64,000 nt of DNA. Source: Vitreoscilla stercoraria DSM 513. Its GTDB lineage: Bacteria; Pseudomonadota; Gammaproteobacteria; Burkholderiales; Neisseriaceae. The stretch covers positions 22,452 to 86,451 of the forward strand of contig NZ_KB908029.1 of NCBI RefSeq assembly GCF_000382305.1, read 5' to 3'. This document shows, piece by piece, positions 42,189 to 52,049 of the stretch. The notes beneath the pieces are model-generated. The model ran no database searches and was not told where the DNA came from. It worked only from the letters and a program-made list of their open reading frames with translations. The position numbers and the translations under genes are program-made. Within the stretch, counting starts at the first letter, position 1, and the number at the start of each line of letters is the position of its first letter.

Positions 42189-43460
42189 ATGACCAATCCT
42201 TCTGAAGTCATGTACCATGCACAATGTCCTAACTGTGCAACTGTTCGTAAAATCAGCTTGTTACAACTGCAAGAAAACAAAGGCTTGGTAGCATGTCGCC
42301 GTTGCGACAAATCTTATCCTGCTCGCGGTCATCTGCTTTCACTGGAACAATTAGATCAATTAATGTCACAAGCAAGCAATAAATCCTCTATCAGCAGCAC
42401 TCCTCCTGCTGAAGAACATACACAGACTAAAATCACACCGACTTCTATGCCTATCAGCAGTAACCCATCTAATACAGCATCACCCCCCCAAAACGCTGAA
42501 CCTGCTCCCGTAGTCATGGAACATGTTTTTGTAGGCGTGATTGATGACGTTGAGCCAGTCAAACCTGCCAAAAGTATGGGTTTGTTGGCCAAATTATTGA
42601 GCCGTAAAAATACCAAACAAAATCCTGATATCTCAATCCATACAGATGAAATGGTGATTGACAACGGCAACTCCAATACAGGTGCTGATGGGTTTAGCGC
42701 AAGTAAAGCCAATTTACATGCCGATGACGCCAAACCTCTCGAAACGGCTCCTTCGCAACAACCAAGCTCTTCAGATATTGCCTCTGAAACAGTAGATGAC
42801 TTTGACATTGAAAATTTAGATTTAAGCCATGTCAATGCTTTAGAATCTAGCGCGCCTAAAAAATCTTACACTACCGATTCTCAAAAAAACACTGCTGATA
42901 AGATCACTCATCACACCAATGATCAGCAAAACGATGATTACATCACACCGATTTTGCCCAATAGCAGTAAAATTGATGAATTGTTGGTGCGTGAAGCCAG
43001 CGAGCGTCCTAATTACACGTTAAAAGAAACCGAAGTCATGGCTCCGGAATACGATGCCAATCGCCAATGGTTTACCGAAATGTTTCAGACCATGCAACAA
43101 ATGCAAAACACGCAACTGGAGCCTGTTAATACTGAAACCAAACCTGAAAACGATGCCGCTGCTCAAGACATGATTCAAACTGCCAAACGCATGAATGACT
43201 CTGGCAATAGCAATACCGTGACCATGAGATTGCCTGAAAACAGCATGTTGGTGTTCACTTTAGAAGACAATGGCACCACGCAATCGATGCTAGAATTGCC
43301 ACGTGCAGAACCGCAAGCGCACAATCAAACTTCTGTCATTCACACTGTCGAAGTGACCAACCAACAAAATGAGCATACCATGTGGACGGTTGCCAACATC
43401 GTCGCCATTTTGGTGTTGATTATTCAAATGTTTTACTATTTTTTATTACTCACTCCATGA
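42189..43460 (+). CDS. Zinc-ribbon (MJ0042/DUF3426-like) single-pass membrane protein
   Basis: 423 aa. The N-terminal zinc ribbon is YHAQCPNCATVRKI...CRRCDKSYPARG (two CxxC pairs, residues about 13-41), as in the DUF3426 proteins usually encoded after prmA in Betaproteobacteria. A long disordered Ser/Thr/Pro/Asn stretch follows to about residue 300. The protein ends with one membrane helix (VANIVAILVLIIQMFYYFLLL) at the very C-terminus. The extracytoplasmic domain that normally follows the helix is absent. ATGA overlap with argA. Confidence 0.75.
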   Translation: MTNPSEVMYHAQCPNCATVRKISLLQLQENKGLVACRRCDKSYPARGHLLSLEQLDQLMSQASNKSSISSTPPAEEHTQTKITPTSMPISSNPSNTASPPQNAEPAPVVMEHVFVGVIDDVEPVKPAKSMGLLAKLLSRKNTKQNPDISIHTDEMVIDNGNSNTGADGFSASKANLHADDAKPLETAPSQQPSSSDIASETVDDFDIENLDLSHVNALESSAPKKSYTTDSQKNTADKITHHTNDQQNDDYITPILPNSSKIDELLVREASERPNYTLKETEVMAPEYDANRQWFTEMFQTMQQMQNTQLEPVNTETKPENDAAAQDMIQTAKRMNDSGNSNTVTMRLPENSMLVFTLEDNGTTQSMLELPRAEPQAHNQTSVIHTVEVTNQQNEHTMWTVANIVAILVLIIQMFYYFLLLTP

Positions 43461-44779
43461 CCGAAACATACGAATCCGATTCATTTGTCAGGGCGTTCCG
43501 AGAGGCAGCGCCCTATATTCATTATTTGCGCGACAAAACTGTGGTATTGGCCATCAGCAGCCACATTGTCGCTTCGCCTGATTTTGCCCATTTGGCACAA
43601 GACATCAGCTTGTTAGGCAATTTGGGCATCAAAGTGGTGGTGGTGCATGGTGTGCGCAAATACATCAATGATTTGATGCAGCAAAGCCAAACCACACTGC
43701 CCTCACATTTGGGCAGGCGCATCACTAACGAACACACACTGATTAAAGTCAAACAAGCATGTGGCGAAGTGCGTTTTGATTTGGAAGCGGCATTATCGGT
43801 CGGACAAAGCAATTCTCCGCAAATGCTCACCCGCAACCGCTTGATTTCAGGCAACTTCATTTCTGCCAAGCCCTTAGGCGTAATAGATGGCATAGACATG
43901 GGTTATAGCGGCACTATTCGCCGCATCGACTTTGCCATGATCAAACAACATTTACAGCAACATTGTATGGTTTTGGTCAGCCCTATGGGACACTCTTTAA
44001 GTGGTAAAACTTACAGCTTGTCGATGGCTGAAGTGGCAGCAGAAGTGGCCATAGGCTTGCGGGCTGAAAAATTGGTTTTCATCAACGAAGAAGATGGCGT
44101 ACTTGATGCATCAGGCCAATTGGTGCGCAATTTGTCTGCTAACCAAGCTCAAGAATTGTTTGAGAAAACACCACAAAGCAAAGCCATCAGTCGCTTGTTG
44201 CCGTCTACTTTAAAAGCCTTACAAAGCGGCGTACGTCGTGTGCAATACATCAGCGGTCATTTGGATGGCAGCTTGTTTGCAGAATTGTTTACCAAACACG
44301 GCTCTGGCACATCTTTGGCACAAAACGCCTTTGTGCACATTCGCCAAGCCATCAGCGATGACATTCCCGATATCATACAATTAATCCGTCCACTCGAAGA
44401 AAAAGGCGTTTTGGTGCGCCGCAGCCACGATTATCTCGATCACCATATCAACGAATTTGCCATGTTAGAACACGACGAACAAGTCTATGGCTGCGTGGCT
44501 TTGAAACAATTCCCACATGAAAAAATGGGAGAATTGGCATGCTTGGTGGTATCTCCCTATGCGCAAGAAGGCGGTTATGGCGAGCTGCTTTTAGAACATG
44601 TTAAAAACCAAGCTAGAGCAGCCAAACTCAAAACCTTGTTTTGCTTGTCCACGCATACAGGCGAATGGTTTAGCGAAAGAGGCTTTCAGGACGCTTGTAT
44701 TGAGGATTTACCACTAGAGCGCCAACGCCAATACCATCAAGACGCACGTGGCTCACATGTTTTTGTGTTGCCGCTTTGA
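43457..44779 (+). CDS. argA: Amino-acid N-acetyltransferase (N-acetylglutamate synthase)
   Basis: 440 aa, first enzyme of arginine synthesis. The N-terminal amino-acid kinase domain starts SFVRAFREAAPYIHYLRDKTVVLAISSH, with LGIKVVVVHGVRKYI, and is regulatory. The C-terminal GNAT domain (about 295-440) contains GELACLVVSPYAQEGGYGELLLEHV. Start codon overlaps the upstream stop (ATGA). A partial DUS occurs near the end (CAGGACGCTT at about 44687). Confidence 0.95.
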   Translation: MTETYESDSFVRAFREAAPYIHYLRDKTVVLAISSHIVASPDFAHLAQDISLLGNLGIKVVVVHGVRKYINDLMQQSQTTLPSHLGRRITNEHTLIKVKQACGEVRFDLEAALSVGQSNSPQMLTRNRLISGNFISAKPLGVIDGIDMGYSGTIRRIDFAMIKQHLQQHCMVLVSPMGHSLSGKTYSLSMAEVAAEVAIGLRAEKLVFINEEDGVLDASGQLVRNLSANQAQELFEKTPQSKAISRLLPSTLKALQSGVRRVQYISGHLDGSLFAELFTKHGSGTSLAQNAFVHIRQAISDDIPDIIQLIRPLEEKGVLVRRSHDYLDHHINEFAMLEHDEQVYGCVALKQFPHEKMGELACLVVSPYAQEGGYGELLLEHVKNQARAAKLKTLFCLSTHTGEWFSERGFQDACIEDLPLERQRQYHQDARGSHVFVLPL

Positions 44780-44845
44780 TGGGCAAAAACGCTGCCATCG
44801 TTTACAATAAAGACATCGACACACTCATTTTGAAGGAAACAACAC

Positions 44846-45118
44846 ATGACACGTATGGTTCAATGTGCGAAATTAGGCAAAGAATTGCCTGGTATGAAAT
44901 TTGCTCCCTTACCCAATGCTTTGGGTCAAAAGATTTTTGACCATGTTTCTCAAGAGGCTTGGGAAGGTTGGTTGAACTACCAAACCATGCTCATCAATGA
45001 AAACCGCTTGAGCTTAGCCGACCCACGTGCCCGCCAATACATCACCCAACAAATGGAAAACTATTTCTTTGGTGAATCTGTAGATGGTATCAGCGGCTAT
45101 ACGCCCCCTAGTGCTTAA
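44846..45118 (+). CDS. Probable Fe(2+)-trafficking protein YggX
   Basis: 90 aa. TRMVQCAKLGKELPGMKFAPLPNALGQKIFDHVSQEAW is the family signature with its single conserved Cys. It protects iron-sulfur clusters against oxidative damage. Starts after AAGGAA and ends at a strong terminator. Confidence 0.93.
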   Translation: MTRMVQCAKLGKELPGMKFAPLPNALGQKIFDHVSQEAWEGWLNYQTMLINENRLSLADPRARQYITQQMENYFFGESVDGISGYTPPSA

Positions 45119-45123
45119 TCCAG

Positions 45124-45146
45124 ACCGGCTAATAGCCGGTTTTTTT
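45124..45146 (+). terminator. Terminator after the yggX-like gene
   Basis: ACCGGCT, a 3-base loop, AGCCGGT and a T-run. Confidence 0.9.
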
Positions 45147-45244
45147 GTATCTTCACTTTACCAGCAGATTATTTTTATCAAACGTCATAAAAATGACCAA
45201 AAGATGGTTTAGAATTTAAAAGTTTTTTGATTAAAGGAAGTGTC

Positions 45245-47305
45245 ATGCCCCAAGCTGCTAATTTACTGTGCCGTGAAATGAGTTTATTGGCATTTAACCG
45301 CCGTGTATTGGCGCAAGCGAACGATGAGCGCGTGCCCTTATTGGAGCGCTTAAAATTTTTATGCATTGTTTCTTCGAATTTAGATGAATTTTTTGAAGTG
45401 CGCATGGCATGGCTCAAACAACAGCAAAAAATCAACGGTCATCTGCCATTGCCCAATGGTGAATTACCACAGCAAGTGATACACAATGTCATTGCCGAAA
45501 CTCGCGCCATCGTGCAAGAGCAATACCAAATGTTCAACCAGAAATTGGTGCCAGCCTTACAACAACAAGGCATCCGTTTTTATCGCCGCCGAGAATGGTC
45601 GAAAGAACAAACGGCTTGGATTGAACAATATTTTCACCGTGAATTGAAACCAATTTTAACGCCTATTGGTTTGGACCCATCGCATCCCTTCCCTCGCTTG
45701 ATGAACAAATCTTTGAATTTTGCCGTAGAACTCGATGGCAAAGACGCGTTTGGCCGCGAATCAGGCATGGCGATTGTTCAAGCGCCGCGCATTTTGCCAC
45801 GTGTGGTCAAATTACCATCACATTTAAGCGAAGGCGAGGACGGTTTTGTTTTCTTGTCATCCATCATGCATGCTCACATTGACACCTTATTTTCAGGCAT
45901 GGAAGTCAAAGGTTGCCACCAATTCCGTGTCACTCGTGACAGTGATTTGACCGTAGACGAAGAAGATTTGAAAAACTTGCGCACCGCCATTCAAGGCGAA
46001 TTGCGTGATCGCCAATTTGGCGAAGCCGTGCGCTTGGAAATTACCAATACGTGTCCTGCTCATGTGGTCGACTTTTTATTAGAGCAATTTCAATTAAGCG
46101 AAGACGCCATGTATGTGGTTAACGGCCCTGTCAACTTAGTGCGTTTGATGGCCGTCACCGATATGGTGGATAAGCCAGAATTGAAATTCAACATATTTCG
46201 CCCGAGCATCCCAAAAAAGTTGCGCCAACACCGCGAAAAGATTTTTGAAACTTTGGCCGAGCGCGATGTGTTGCTACACCACCCTTACCAATCTTTCCAA
46301 TCGGTAGTGGATTTGGTCAAACAAGCGGCCAAAGACCCTGCTGTGGTTGCCATCAAAATGACGATTTACCGCACAGGCAATAATTCCGATTTGGTCAAAG
46401 CCTTGTTACAGGCCGCCTTATTGGGCAAACAAGTGACGGTAGTGATGGAATTGATGGCACGCTTTGACGAAGAAACCAACGTCAATTGGGCCAGCCAATT
46501 AGAACAAGTCGGCGCTCATGTGGTGTATGGCGTCTTTGGCTATAAAGTCCATGCCAAAATGGCTTTGGTCATTCGTCGCGAGAATGGCATCCTGAAATCT
46601 TACGCCCACTTAGGCACAGGCAACTACCATCAAGGCACCTCGCGTTTATACACCGATTTAGGCTTACTCACTGCCAACGAACCCATTTGTCAAGACGTAA
46701 ACCAATTGTTCATGGAAATCACAGGTTTGGGACAACCGAGCCATTTGAACAAATTGTTCCAAAGTCCGTTCACTTTGCACCCGATGTTGCTCGACAAAAT
46801 CGAACGTGAAATGGCACACGTCCAAGCAGGCGGTCAAGGGCATGTGATGGCAAAAATGAATTCTTTGGTTGAGCCTAGCATCATTCAAAAACTGTATGAC
46901 GCCAGTCAAGCGGGTGTGAAAATCGATTTGATTGTGCGCGGGATGTGTGTGTTAAAACCCGGTGTCGCAGGCTTGTCAGACAATATTCGTGTGCGTTCGA
47001 TTGTTGGGCGTTTGCTCGAACACTCGCGTGTGTTTTATTTTGGGAATGCGGGCAAAAGTGAGGTTTTCATCTCTTCTGCAGATTGGATGGGGCGAAATTT
47101 CTTCCGCCGCATTGAAACTTGCGTACCAGTGCTAGACCCACAATTAAAGCAACGCGTGATTCGCGAAACCTTGACTTTGGCATTAGAAGACAATGCCAAA
47201 GCTTGGGATATGCAAGCAGACGGCTCTTACATCCGCGCGTATCCTGATTCACCTGAAAAAGAAACCAATTTACAAGAAATTTTGATGCGCGAATTCAGTT
47301 TGTAA
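45245..47305 (+). CDS. ppk: Polyphosphate kinase 1
   Basis: 686 aa. Polymerises the gamma phosphate of ATP into polyphosphate. N-terminal SLLAFNRRVLAQANDERVPLLERLKFLCIVSSNLDEFFEVR; the active-site His lies in GYKVHAKMALVIRR, followed by YAHLGTGNYHQGTSRLYTDLGLLT; the C-terminal SRVFYFGNAGKSEVFISSADWMGRN binds phosphate. AAAGGAAG precedes the ATG; a TTG six codons upstream is rejected. A GCCGCC DUS-like core lies at about 46406. Confidence 0.96.
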   Translation: MPQAANLLCREMSLLAFNRRVLAQANDERVPLLERLKFLCIVSSNLDEFFEVRMAWLKQQQKINGHLPLPNGELPQQVIHNVIAETRAIVQEQYQMFNQKLVPALQQQGIRFYRRREWSKEQTAWIEQYFHRELKPILTPIGLDPSHPFPRLMNKSLNFAVELDGKDAFGRESGMAIVQAPRILPRVVKLPSHLSEGEDGFVFLSSIMHAHIDTLFSGMEVKGCHQFRVTRDSDLTVDEEDLKNLRTAIQGELRDRQFGEAVRLEITNTCPAHVVDFLLEQFQLSEDAMYVVNGPVNLVRLMAVTDMVDKPELKFNIFRPSIPKKLRQHREKIFETLAERDVLLHHPYQSFQSVVDLVKQAAKDPAVVAIKMTIYRTGNNSDLVKALLQAALLGKQVTVVMELMARFDEETNVNWASQLEQVGAHVVYGVFGYKVHAKMALVIRRENGILKSYAHLGTGNYHQGTSRLYTDLGLLTANEPICQDVNQLFMEITGLGQPSHLNKLFQSPFTLHPMLLDKIEREMAHVQAGGQGHVMAKMNSLVEPSIIQKLYDASQAGVKIDLIVRGMCVLKPGVAGLSDNIRVRSIVGRLLEHSRVFYFGNAGKSEVFISSADWMGRNFFRRIETCVPVLDPQLKQRVIRETLTLALEDNAKAWDMQADGSYIRAYPDSPEKETNLQEILMREFSL

Positions 47306-47328
47306 TTTTGAAGCTGTTTGAATCTAAC

Positions 47329-47358
47329 AAGCGTCCTGTAAAGGTTTACAGGACGCTT
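47329..47358. terminator. Paired DUS hairpin after ppk (left border of the SIR2 insert)
   Basis: A 14-bp perfect stem AAGCGTCCTGTAAA with a GG loop, followed by TT. Nearly identical to the hairpin at 51112. Confidence 0.85.
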
Positions 47359-47451
47359 TTATTTGCACTTCGATTTCAATTACCACTCAAATCCAATTAT
47401 CTGATATAAATATTTTAGCAACTTCAATATTCATTTCATTTGGACAGAACC

Positions 47452-48438
47452 ATGCAAAAACCAACCTTACGTTTTGGTGAATTAAACATCCCAATTGCCA
47501 TTATCGAAGCGCTTCAGCAAGATCGATTGGTTGTTTTTGTAGGTGCAGGTGTTTCGATGGGTGCGCCGACCAACTTGATGAATTTTGAAGATTTGACCCA
47601 ACTGATTATCACAGGTCACAAAGCACAATCACCATCTTCATTAAGCAATCAAATTCAACACTTGAATATTGATGCGGATTTGAAAAAGCAATTAATAGAT
47701 GCCACTTGGAAAGCACAATACCGTGCGCCAGAAGAACGTTTGGGTGAGGCACAAGACAGCGGAAAAATCGATATCAAAGCACAATGTTTACATCATTTAA
47801 AAGATAGTGATTTAGAGCCCAATCACCTACACCATCAAATCATCCGTTTGTTTGCTCACAATCCTGTGCGCATCATCACTACCAATTTTGAACGCATGCT
47901 TCAAAAAGCCGCCCAATTACAAAATAAAACAATCAAAACCACCAGCATTGCCCCCAATTTGCCCCAAGGCGATGTGGTAGAAGGGATTGTGCATTTGCAT
48001 GGCAGTTTGGAAGACAAAGAATCTATCATTTTGTCAGACCGAGATTTTGGCAGAGCGTATTTGACCGAAGGTTGGGCACGGCGCTTTATCACAAGGGTGT
48101 TTTCTCAATATACGGTGTTGTTCATTGGTTACTCTTATAACGACACCATCATGAAGTATTTGGCACGCTCTACTTCACAAAACACCACACAAAAATTATT
48201 TGGTATTTCATCGGTCACTGCTGAAAATCAAGAAGCCGAAGCGCGCCGTTGGGAATTATTAGGTATGACCCACATTCCCTATTTTGTGAGCCAAGAACAT
48301 GGCCATCAAGCGCTAAACACGGGCATTGAAGCTTTGGCCGACTGTCTTAACTGGAGTTTTTCAGAACAACAAGCCCACATCCAACAATTGGTTCAAGACA
48401 TTGAAGGGCGGCCTGAAAACTTATCAGACACCGCTTAG
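47452..48438 (+). CDS. SIR2-like NAD-binding protein, N-terminal part of a split defence-type protein
   Basis: 328 aa to a TAG stop. SIR2 motifs: VFVGAGVSMGAP (residues 28-39), IITTNFERML with Asn145, VHLHGSLED with catalytic-type His183, and LFIGYSYND (223-231), the form seen in defence-associated SIR2_2 proteins. These usually hydrolyse NAD to stop phage growth. The same reading frame continues directly past the TAG for 888 codons, so this is probably the N-terminal third of one protein of about 1216 residues. I chose the ATG four codons after a TTG. Confidence 0.8.
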   Translation: MQKPTLRFGELNIPIAIIEALQQDRLVVFVGAGVSMGAPTNLMNFEDLTQLIITGHKAQSPSSLSNQIQHLNIDADLKKQLIDATWKAQYRAPEERLGEAQDSGKIDIKAQCLHHLKDSDLEPNHLHHQIIRLFAHNPVRIITTNFERMLQKAAQLQNKTIKTTSIAPNLPQGDVVEGIVHLHGSLEDKESIILSDRDFGRAYLTEGWARRFITRVFSQYTVLFIGYSYNDTIMKYLARSTSQNTTQKLFGISSVTAENQEAEARRWELLGMTHIPYFVSQEHGHQALNTGIEALADCLNWSFSEQQAHIQQLVQDIEGRPENLSDTA

Positions 48439-51105
48439 CAATATTTGCATTATCTCTACAGCAAACCAGAATTATTACGTTATTTTTTACTTCAAATCCA
48501 ACATCCAGCTTGGCCAAATATTTTAGAGCAGTTACAAAACAAATACCCTCAGTCGAAAATTCTATTACAAGAAAATACAGCTTTTGTCTTGCTCGACCGT
48601 TTTTGGTATCAATCAGCACCAACGATGATGCGCTTGTTTCAAAAATACTATGCCAAGCCAATTTCGGCTCGAACCCTTTTACGTACCATTGACCAAAGCT
48701 TAGAAAAAAACGATGTAACAGTAGACATTCAATTTGTACAATGTTGGTTGCATTTATTAACGCCACATATTGATATTGCTGAATACAACCATATATTTTT
48801 AATTGAGCCCGCCTCTAAACACATTGCCCCATTTCTTTTAAAACACAATTGCCATCAAGAACTCGAAGCGCTGTTCAGACAGTTGTTGTTACTGCATGTG
48901 CGTTTTGATTCATCAAGCTCAGAAAAAACCACTCTTCAATACAATATTGATGAACATTCTTTAGAGTGCCTATTGCATCCCAACTCCAGCTTTATGCAGT
49001 TACCTGCCACCACCATCTTAGACATTTGCGTCCAAGCTTTAAAGCAACATTCTTATTTATTGGATATTTTTTCCATTCCCAATCAAAACAGATATGACTC
49101 ATCAATCGTCATTCAATTTTATAAACCCTGTATTTGGCAACAAATTGATGAGTATCCTGAATTCTTGCAAGCCATGGCTTACCAATTGGTTGATGCTTGT
49201 TACCAAGTCCTGATGCGGCCTGAAATGTCTACAGAACAAACTTGGGCATGGGCGAATGAATATTTGCCTCAAAAAAACGTGTTACTGCAAAAGCTGGCTT
49301 TGTACACCATTGCCCATCATCCTGCTTACACAGCAGATGAAAAATTCACTCTGGTTACCAATACCCTAGACATGCATGCTTTGGATTTTCATGCTGAAAT
49401 ATTTGATTTTTTTAAACACTGTTTGATGAATTTGTCAGATGACAATATCGAATTGGTTATTGAAAGTTTGAATGACTATCCGAATCAAGACAATGGTCAT
49501 TGTGAACAGTGGGCATTTTGGCTCAAACAATGCCACGCCACCGATTCTGCTATTGATGCTTACTACCAACAACAAAAACAACTGCATCCCCACTACCAAT
49601 TGTCAGATAACCCGTATCTTCATATATTTATTGGAGAGGCTAGCGTCATCAGCCCTCGCAGCCCATACCCATCAGAACAATTATTGGCTCAACAAGACGC
49701 AGCTTGGTTTGATGAGTTACTCACCTACAACCAACAATCTTGGGATGGCTCTGAACCAGATACAGAAGGATTGTGGCGAGAAATTATCCAAGCCTGCCAA
49801 CAAAACCCTACTTGGGCAATGGCATTCATCCAGCATGCTATTGATACGCAAAACAATACAAAAAAGCTGCATCAAGTCATTTCTGGTTTTGCTCAGTGGC
49901 AATTTACCGACTTAAAGCAATGGGACGCTTGTTTTAAATATTTCCAAACCTTACCGATAAAACAATATTCAAATTTATTATGCAATTTAATCGACCAAAC
50001 CCACCGCAATGCCTTTTTCAAAAACCAGTCTGAAAGCACCACACAGCCAAATCGATTGGTGAGTACTTTGCTTCAAGAACAAGCCATTGATAGTCAATCA
50101 GGATTTCCCTCAACATATTATGCTTTTGGAGAACATGCCAATGTCTACAATAGCAACATCGGTTACGTTATCAGTTATCTGATAATGGCTTTTGAAAAAA
50201 GCATTCAAACCGAAAATATTCACAATCAAACACAGTCTTTTAGTGCCATTAAATCCTCATTAAAAAACGACAACTCAGGGCATGTCATTCATCTTTTGAT
50301 GGCACAATATGGATTTTTTGAACACCATCAACCTGATTTTGCGCATGAAAAATTATTGCCTTATTTAAATACCACGCATCCTCAACACTTATTGGCTTGG
50401 TCTGGATTTTTAATGAACAATCAATTGACTGTCCACACTTACGGCCTCATTGAAACTGATTTGAAAACATTGCTTCAATCTCATAAGCCACAAGATAACC
50501 TATTGTCAGATTTTGACAAGAGGTGCTTAAACTTATATTTATGGAGTATTAGCCTTAACTACCATTCCAATGCTACCGACAGCATCAATTGGTTTTTAAA
50601 GCTTGCCTCAGCACCTTTGTCAAAAAATCTGACCAAAATCCTAACCGACATTTTAAAAGCAAAATACTCGGACACAAACAGTCGCCGTTGTGAAGCCATC
50701 CCTGATTGGATGGTTCAATATTGGCAACAAAGAGACCATGGCGTGGGTGGCAAATTGGATGCCTCAGAATATGAATGCTTGTGGATGCTTTCGGTAAATT
50801 GTCCCGATTGGATACCTCAAATATACGAATTTTTAATGCAATCTGATAACCTTAATGCTCATTCATCTTGGTTGCTACTAATAAGAGAAAAACAAGAACA
50901 ATTAAAACCACAAGACATAACTCAATGGGCTCAGTTATTAAACCAATATTTAAAATTACAACCAAATTTTTATCATATTAATGGTAAGTGTTTAGACTTT
51001 ATTTCTTTCATCTTAAAACAAGATATTGAAGAAACAATCAAACAAAGCATACACGACACATTGAACAGAAATGGCATTGACGTTAAAGAATTTGATTTAA
51101 AATAA
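48439..51105 (+). pseudogene. C-terminal continuation of the SIR2 protein (DUF4020-like), separated by one in-frame TAG
   Basis: 888 codons in the same frame as the SIR2 gene, beginning QYLHYLYSKPELLRYF immediately after the TAG. No ribosome site or ATG for about 60 codons, so independent translation is unlikely. The sequence is soluble, helical and rich in aromatic residues (Trp, Tyr, Phe), without recognisable catalytic motifs; long helical sensor regions of this kind follow SIR2 in DSR-type and DUF4020 proteins. A CAG-to-TAG change would explain the break. The assignment to DUF4020 is inference. Confidence 0.6.
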
Positions 51106-51111
51106 TAAAAA

Positions 51112-51143
51112 CAAGCGTCCTGTAAACATTTACAGGACGCTTG
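51112..51143. terminator. Paired DUS hairpin (right border of the SIR2 insert)
   Basis: A 15-bp perfect stem with a CA loop between the convergent SIR2 and pth genes. Confidence 0.85.
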
Positions 51144-51179
51144 GTATTAACCGTTTTTCATCAGTCAACTTATGGCAAC

Positions 51180-51761
51180 TTATTTGGGATTGCCACTGTG
51201 TAACACACGGATGGCAGCGTCCATATCGCCTGCAATCATGGTGTTGATTTCACCGCGCGCGCGCCAAATGGCATCGTCAATCGCGTCTCGGTCATCGCGA
51301 CTGGGTTTGTTCAACACAAATGCCGAAACCAAACTTTTGTCACCGGGATGTCCTATGCCCAAACGCAAACGCCAAAAATTGGCACTGCCCATTTTCGCTT
51401 GAATGTCTTTCAAACCATTGTGTCCACCATTGCCACCACCTTGCTTCAAACGAATTTGTCCAGGGGCGATATCCAATTCATCGTGTAACACCAAAATGGC
51501 TTCCACAGGAATTTTGAAAAACTGCGCCAAGGCACTCACCGATTGACCCGATTTATTCATATACAACGAGGGCTTCATCAACCACACTTCGCCTTGTGGC
51601 GTGTTGGCTTTGGCGACTTTACCAAAATATTTTTTGTCTTCACGAAACGATGCGCCCCAAGTAGCGGCCAATTCATCTATCATCCACCAACCTGCATTGT
51701 GGCGGGTATGTTCGTATTCAGGACCAATATTGCCCAAGCCCACAATCATTTGTATTTTCAT
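51180..51761 (-). CDS. pth: Peptidyl-tRNA hydrolase
   Basis: 193 aa. Releases tRNA from dropped-off peptidyl-tRNA. The catalytic His is in TRHNAGWWMIDELA; LMKPSLYMNKSG, LVLHDELDIAPGQIRLKQGGGNGGHNGLKDI and RLRLGIGHPG are diagnostic. The N-terminal strand reads VGLGNIGPEY where most family members have NPG. First two downstream genes on the other side (rnfH, ratA) are read in the same direction. Confidence 0.95.
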   Translation of the reverse strand: MKIQMIVGLGNIGPEYEHTRHNAGWWMIDELAATWGASFREDKKYFGKVAKANTPQGEVWLMKPSLYMNKSGQSVSALAQFFKIPVEAILVLHDELDIAPGQIRLKQGGGNGGHNGLKDIQAKMGSANFWRLRLGIGHPGDKSLVSAFVLNKPSRDDRDAIDDAIWRARGEINTMIAGDMDAAIRVLHSGNPK

Positions 51762-51767
51762 AAACCA

Positions 51768-52049
51768 TCAATCTTTGTTTTGTGCTGCACGGCGGCGGCG
51801 GTTTTCTTTCGGGTCGACCAATAAAGGGCGGTAAATTTCAATGCGGTCGTGTGCTTCTAACACATAGTCTTGCGCTACCACTTTGCCATACACGCCCAAA
51901 GGGTAATCTTGAATATGTGGATATTCATCATACAAACCACTTAATTGAGCGGCCTGTAAAGCCGTCGTACCCATGCTCACACTCAACGCAATGACAGTTT
52001 GCTGTTGTTGTGTGGCAAAGACGACTTCTACCAATATCTCATTTACCAT
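51768..52049 (-). CDS. RnfH-family ubiquitin-like protein
   Basis: 93 aa beta-grasp protein (UPF0125). VNEILVEVVFATQQQQTVIALSVSMGTTALQAAQLSGL, YGKVVAQDYVLEAHDRIEIYRPLLVDPKENRRRRA matches RnfH. It forms the conserved ratA-rnfH pair: its ATG lies 11 bp inside the end of ratA. A GCGG-variant DUS sits in the gene (51947-51960). Function unclear; RatB/RnfH is a proposed antitoxin-like partner of RatA. Confidence 0.9.
   Translation of the reverse strand: MVNEILVEVVFATQQQQTVIALSVSMGTTALQAAQLSGLYDEYPHIQDYPLGVYGKVVAQDYVLEAHDRIEIYRPLLVDPKENRRRRAAQNKD

Noticed and set aside
47452..48438. SIR2 gene as a protein deacetylase (CobB)
   Set aside because: It lacks the zinc-binding cysteines and has the GYSYND ending of defence-type SIR2_2 proteins.
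48436..48444. TAG CAA context as a programmed viral-type read-through signal
   Set aside because: The known leaky context needs CAR-YYA and applies to eukaryotic ribosomes; here the next codon is TAT. A nonsense mutation is simpler.
2493..51143. Regularly occurring palindromic repeats considered as a CRISPR array or REP elements
   Set aside because: Spacing is irregular and tied to gene ends, copies are in both orientations and there are no spacers or cas genes; uptake sequences explain them better.
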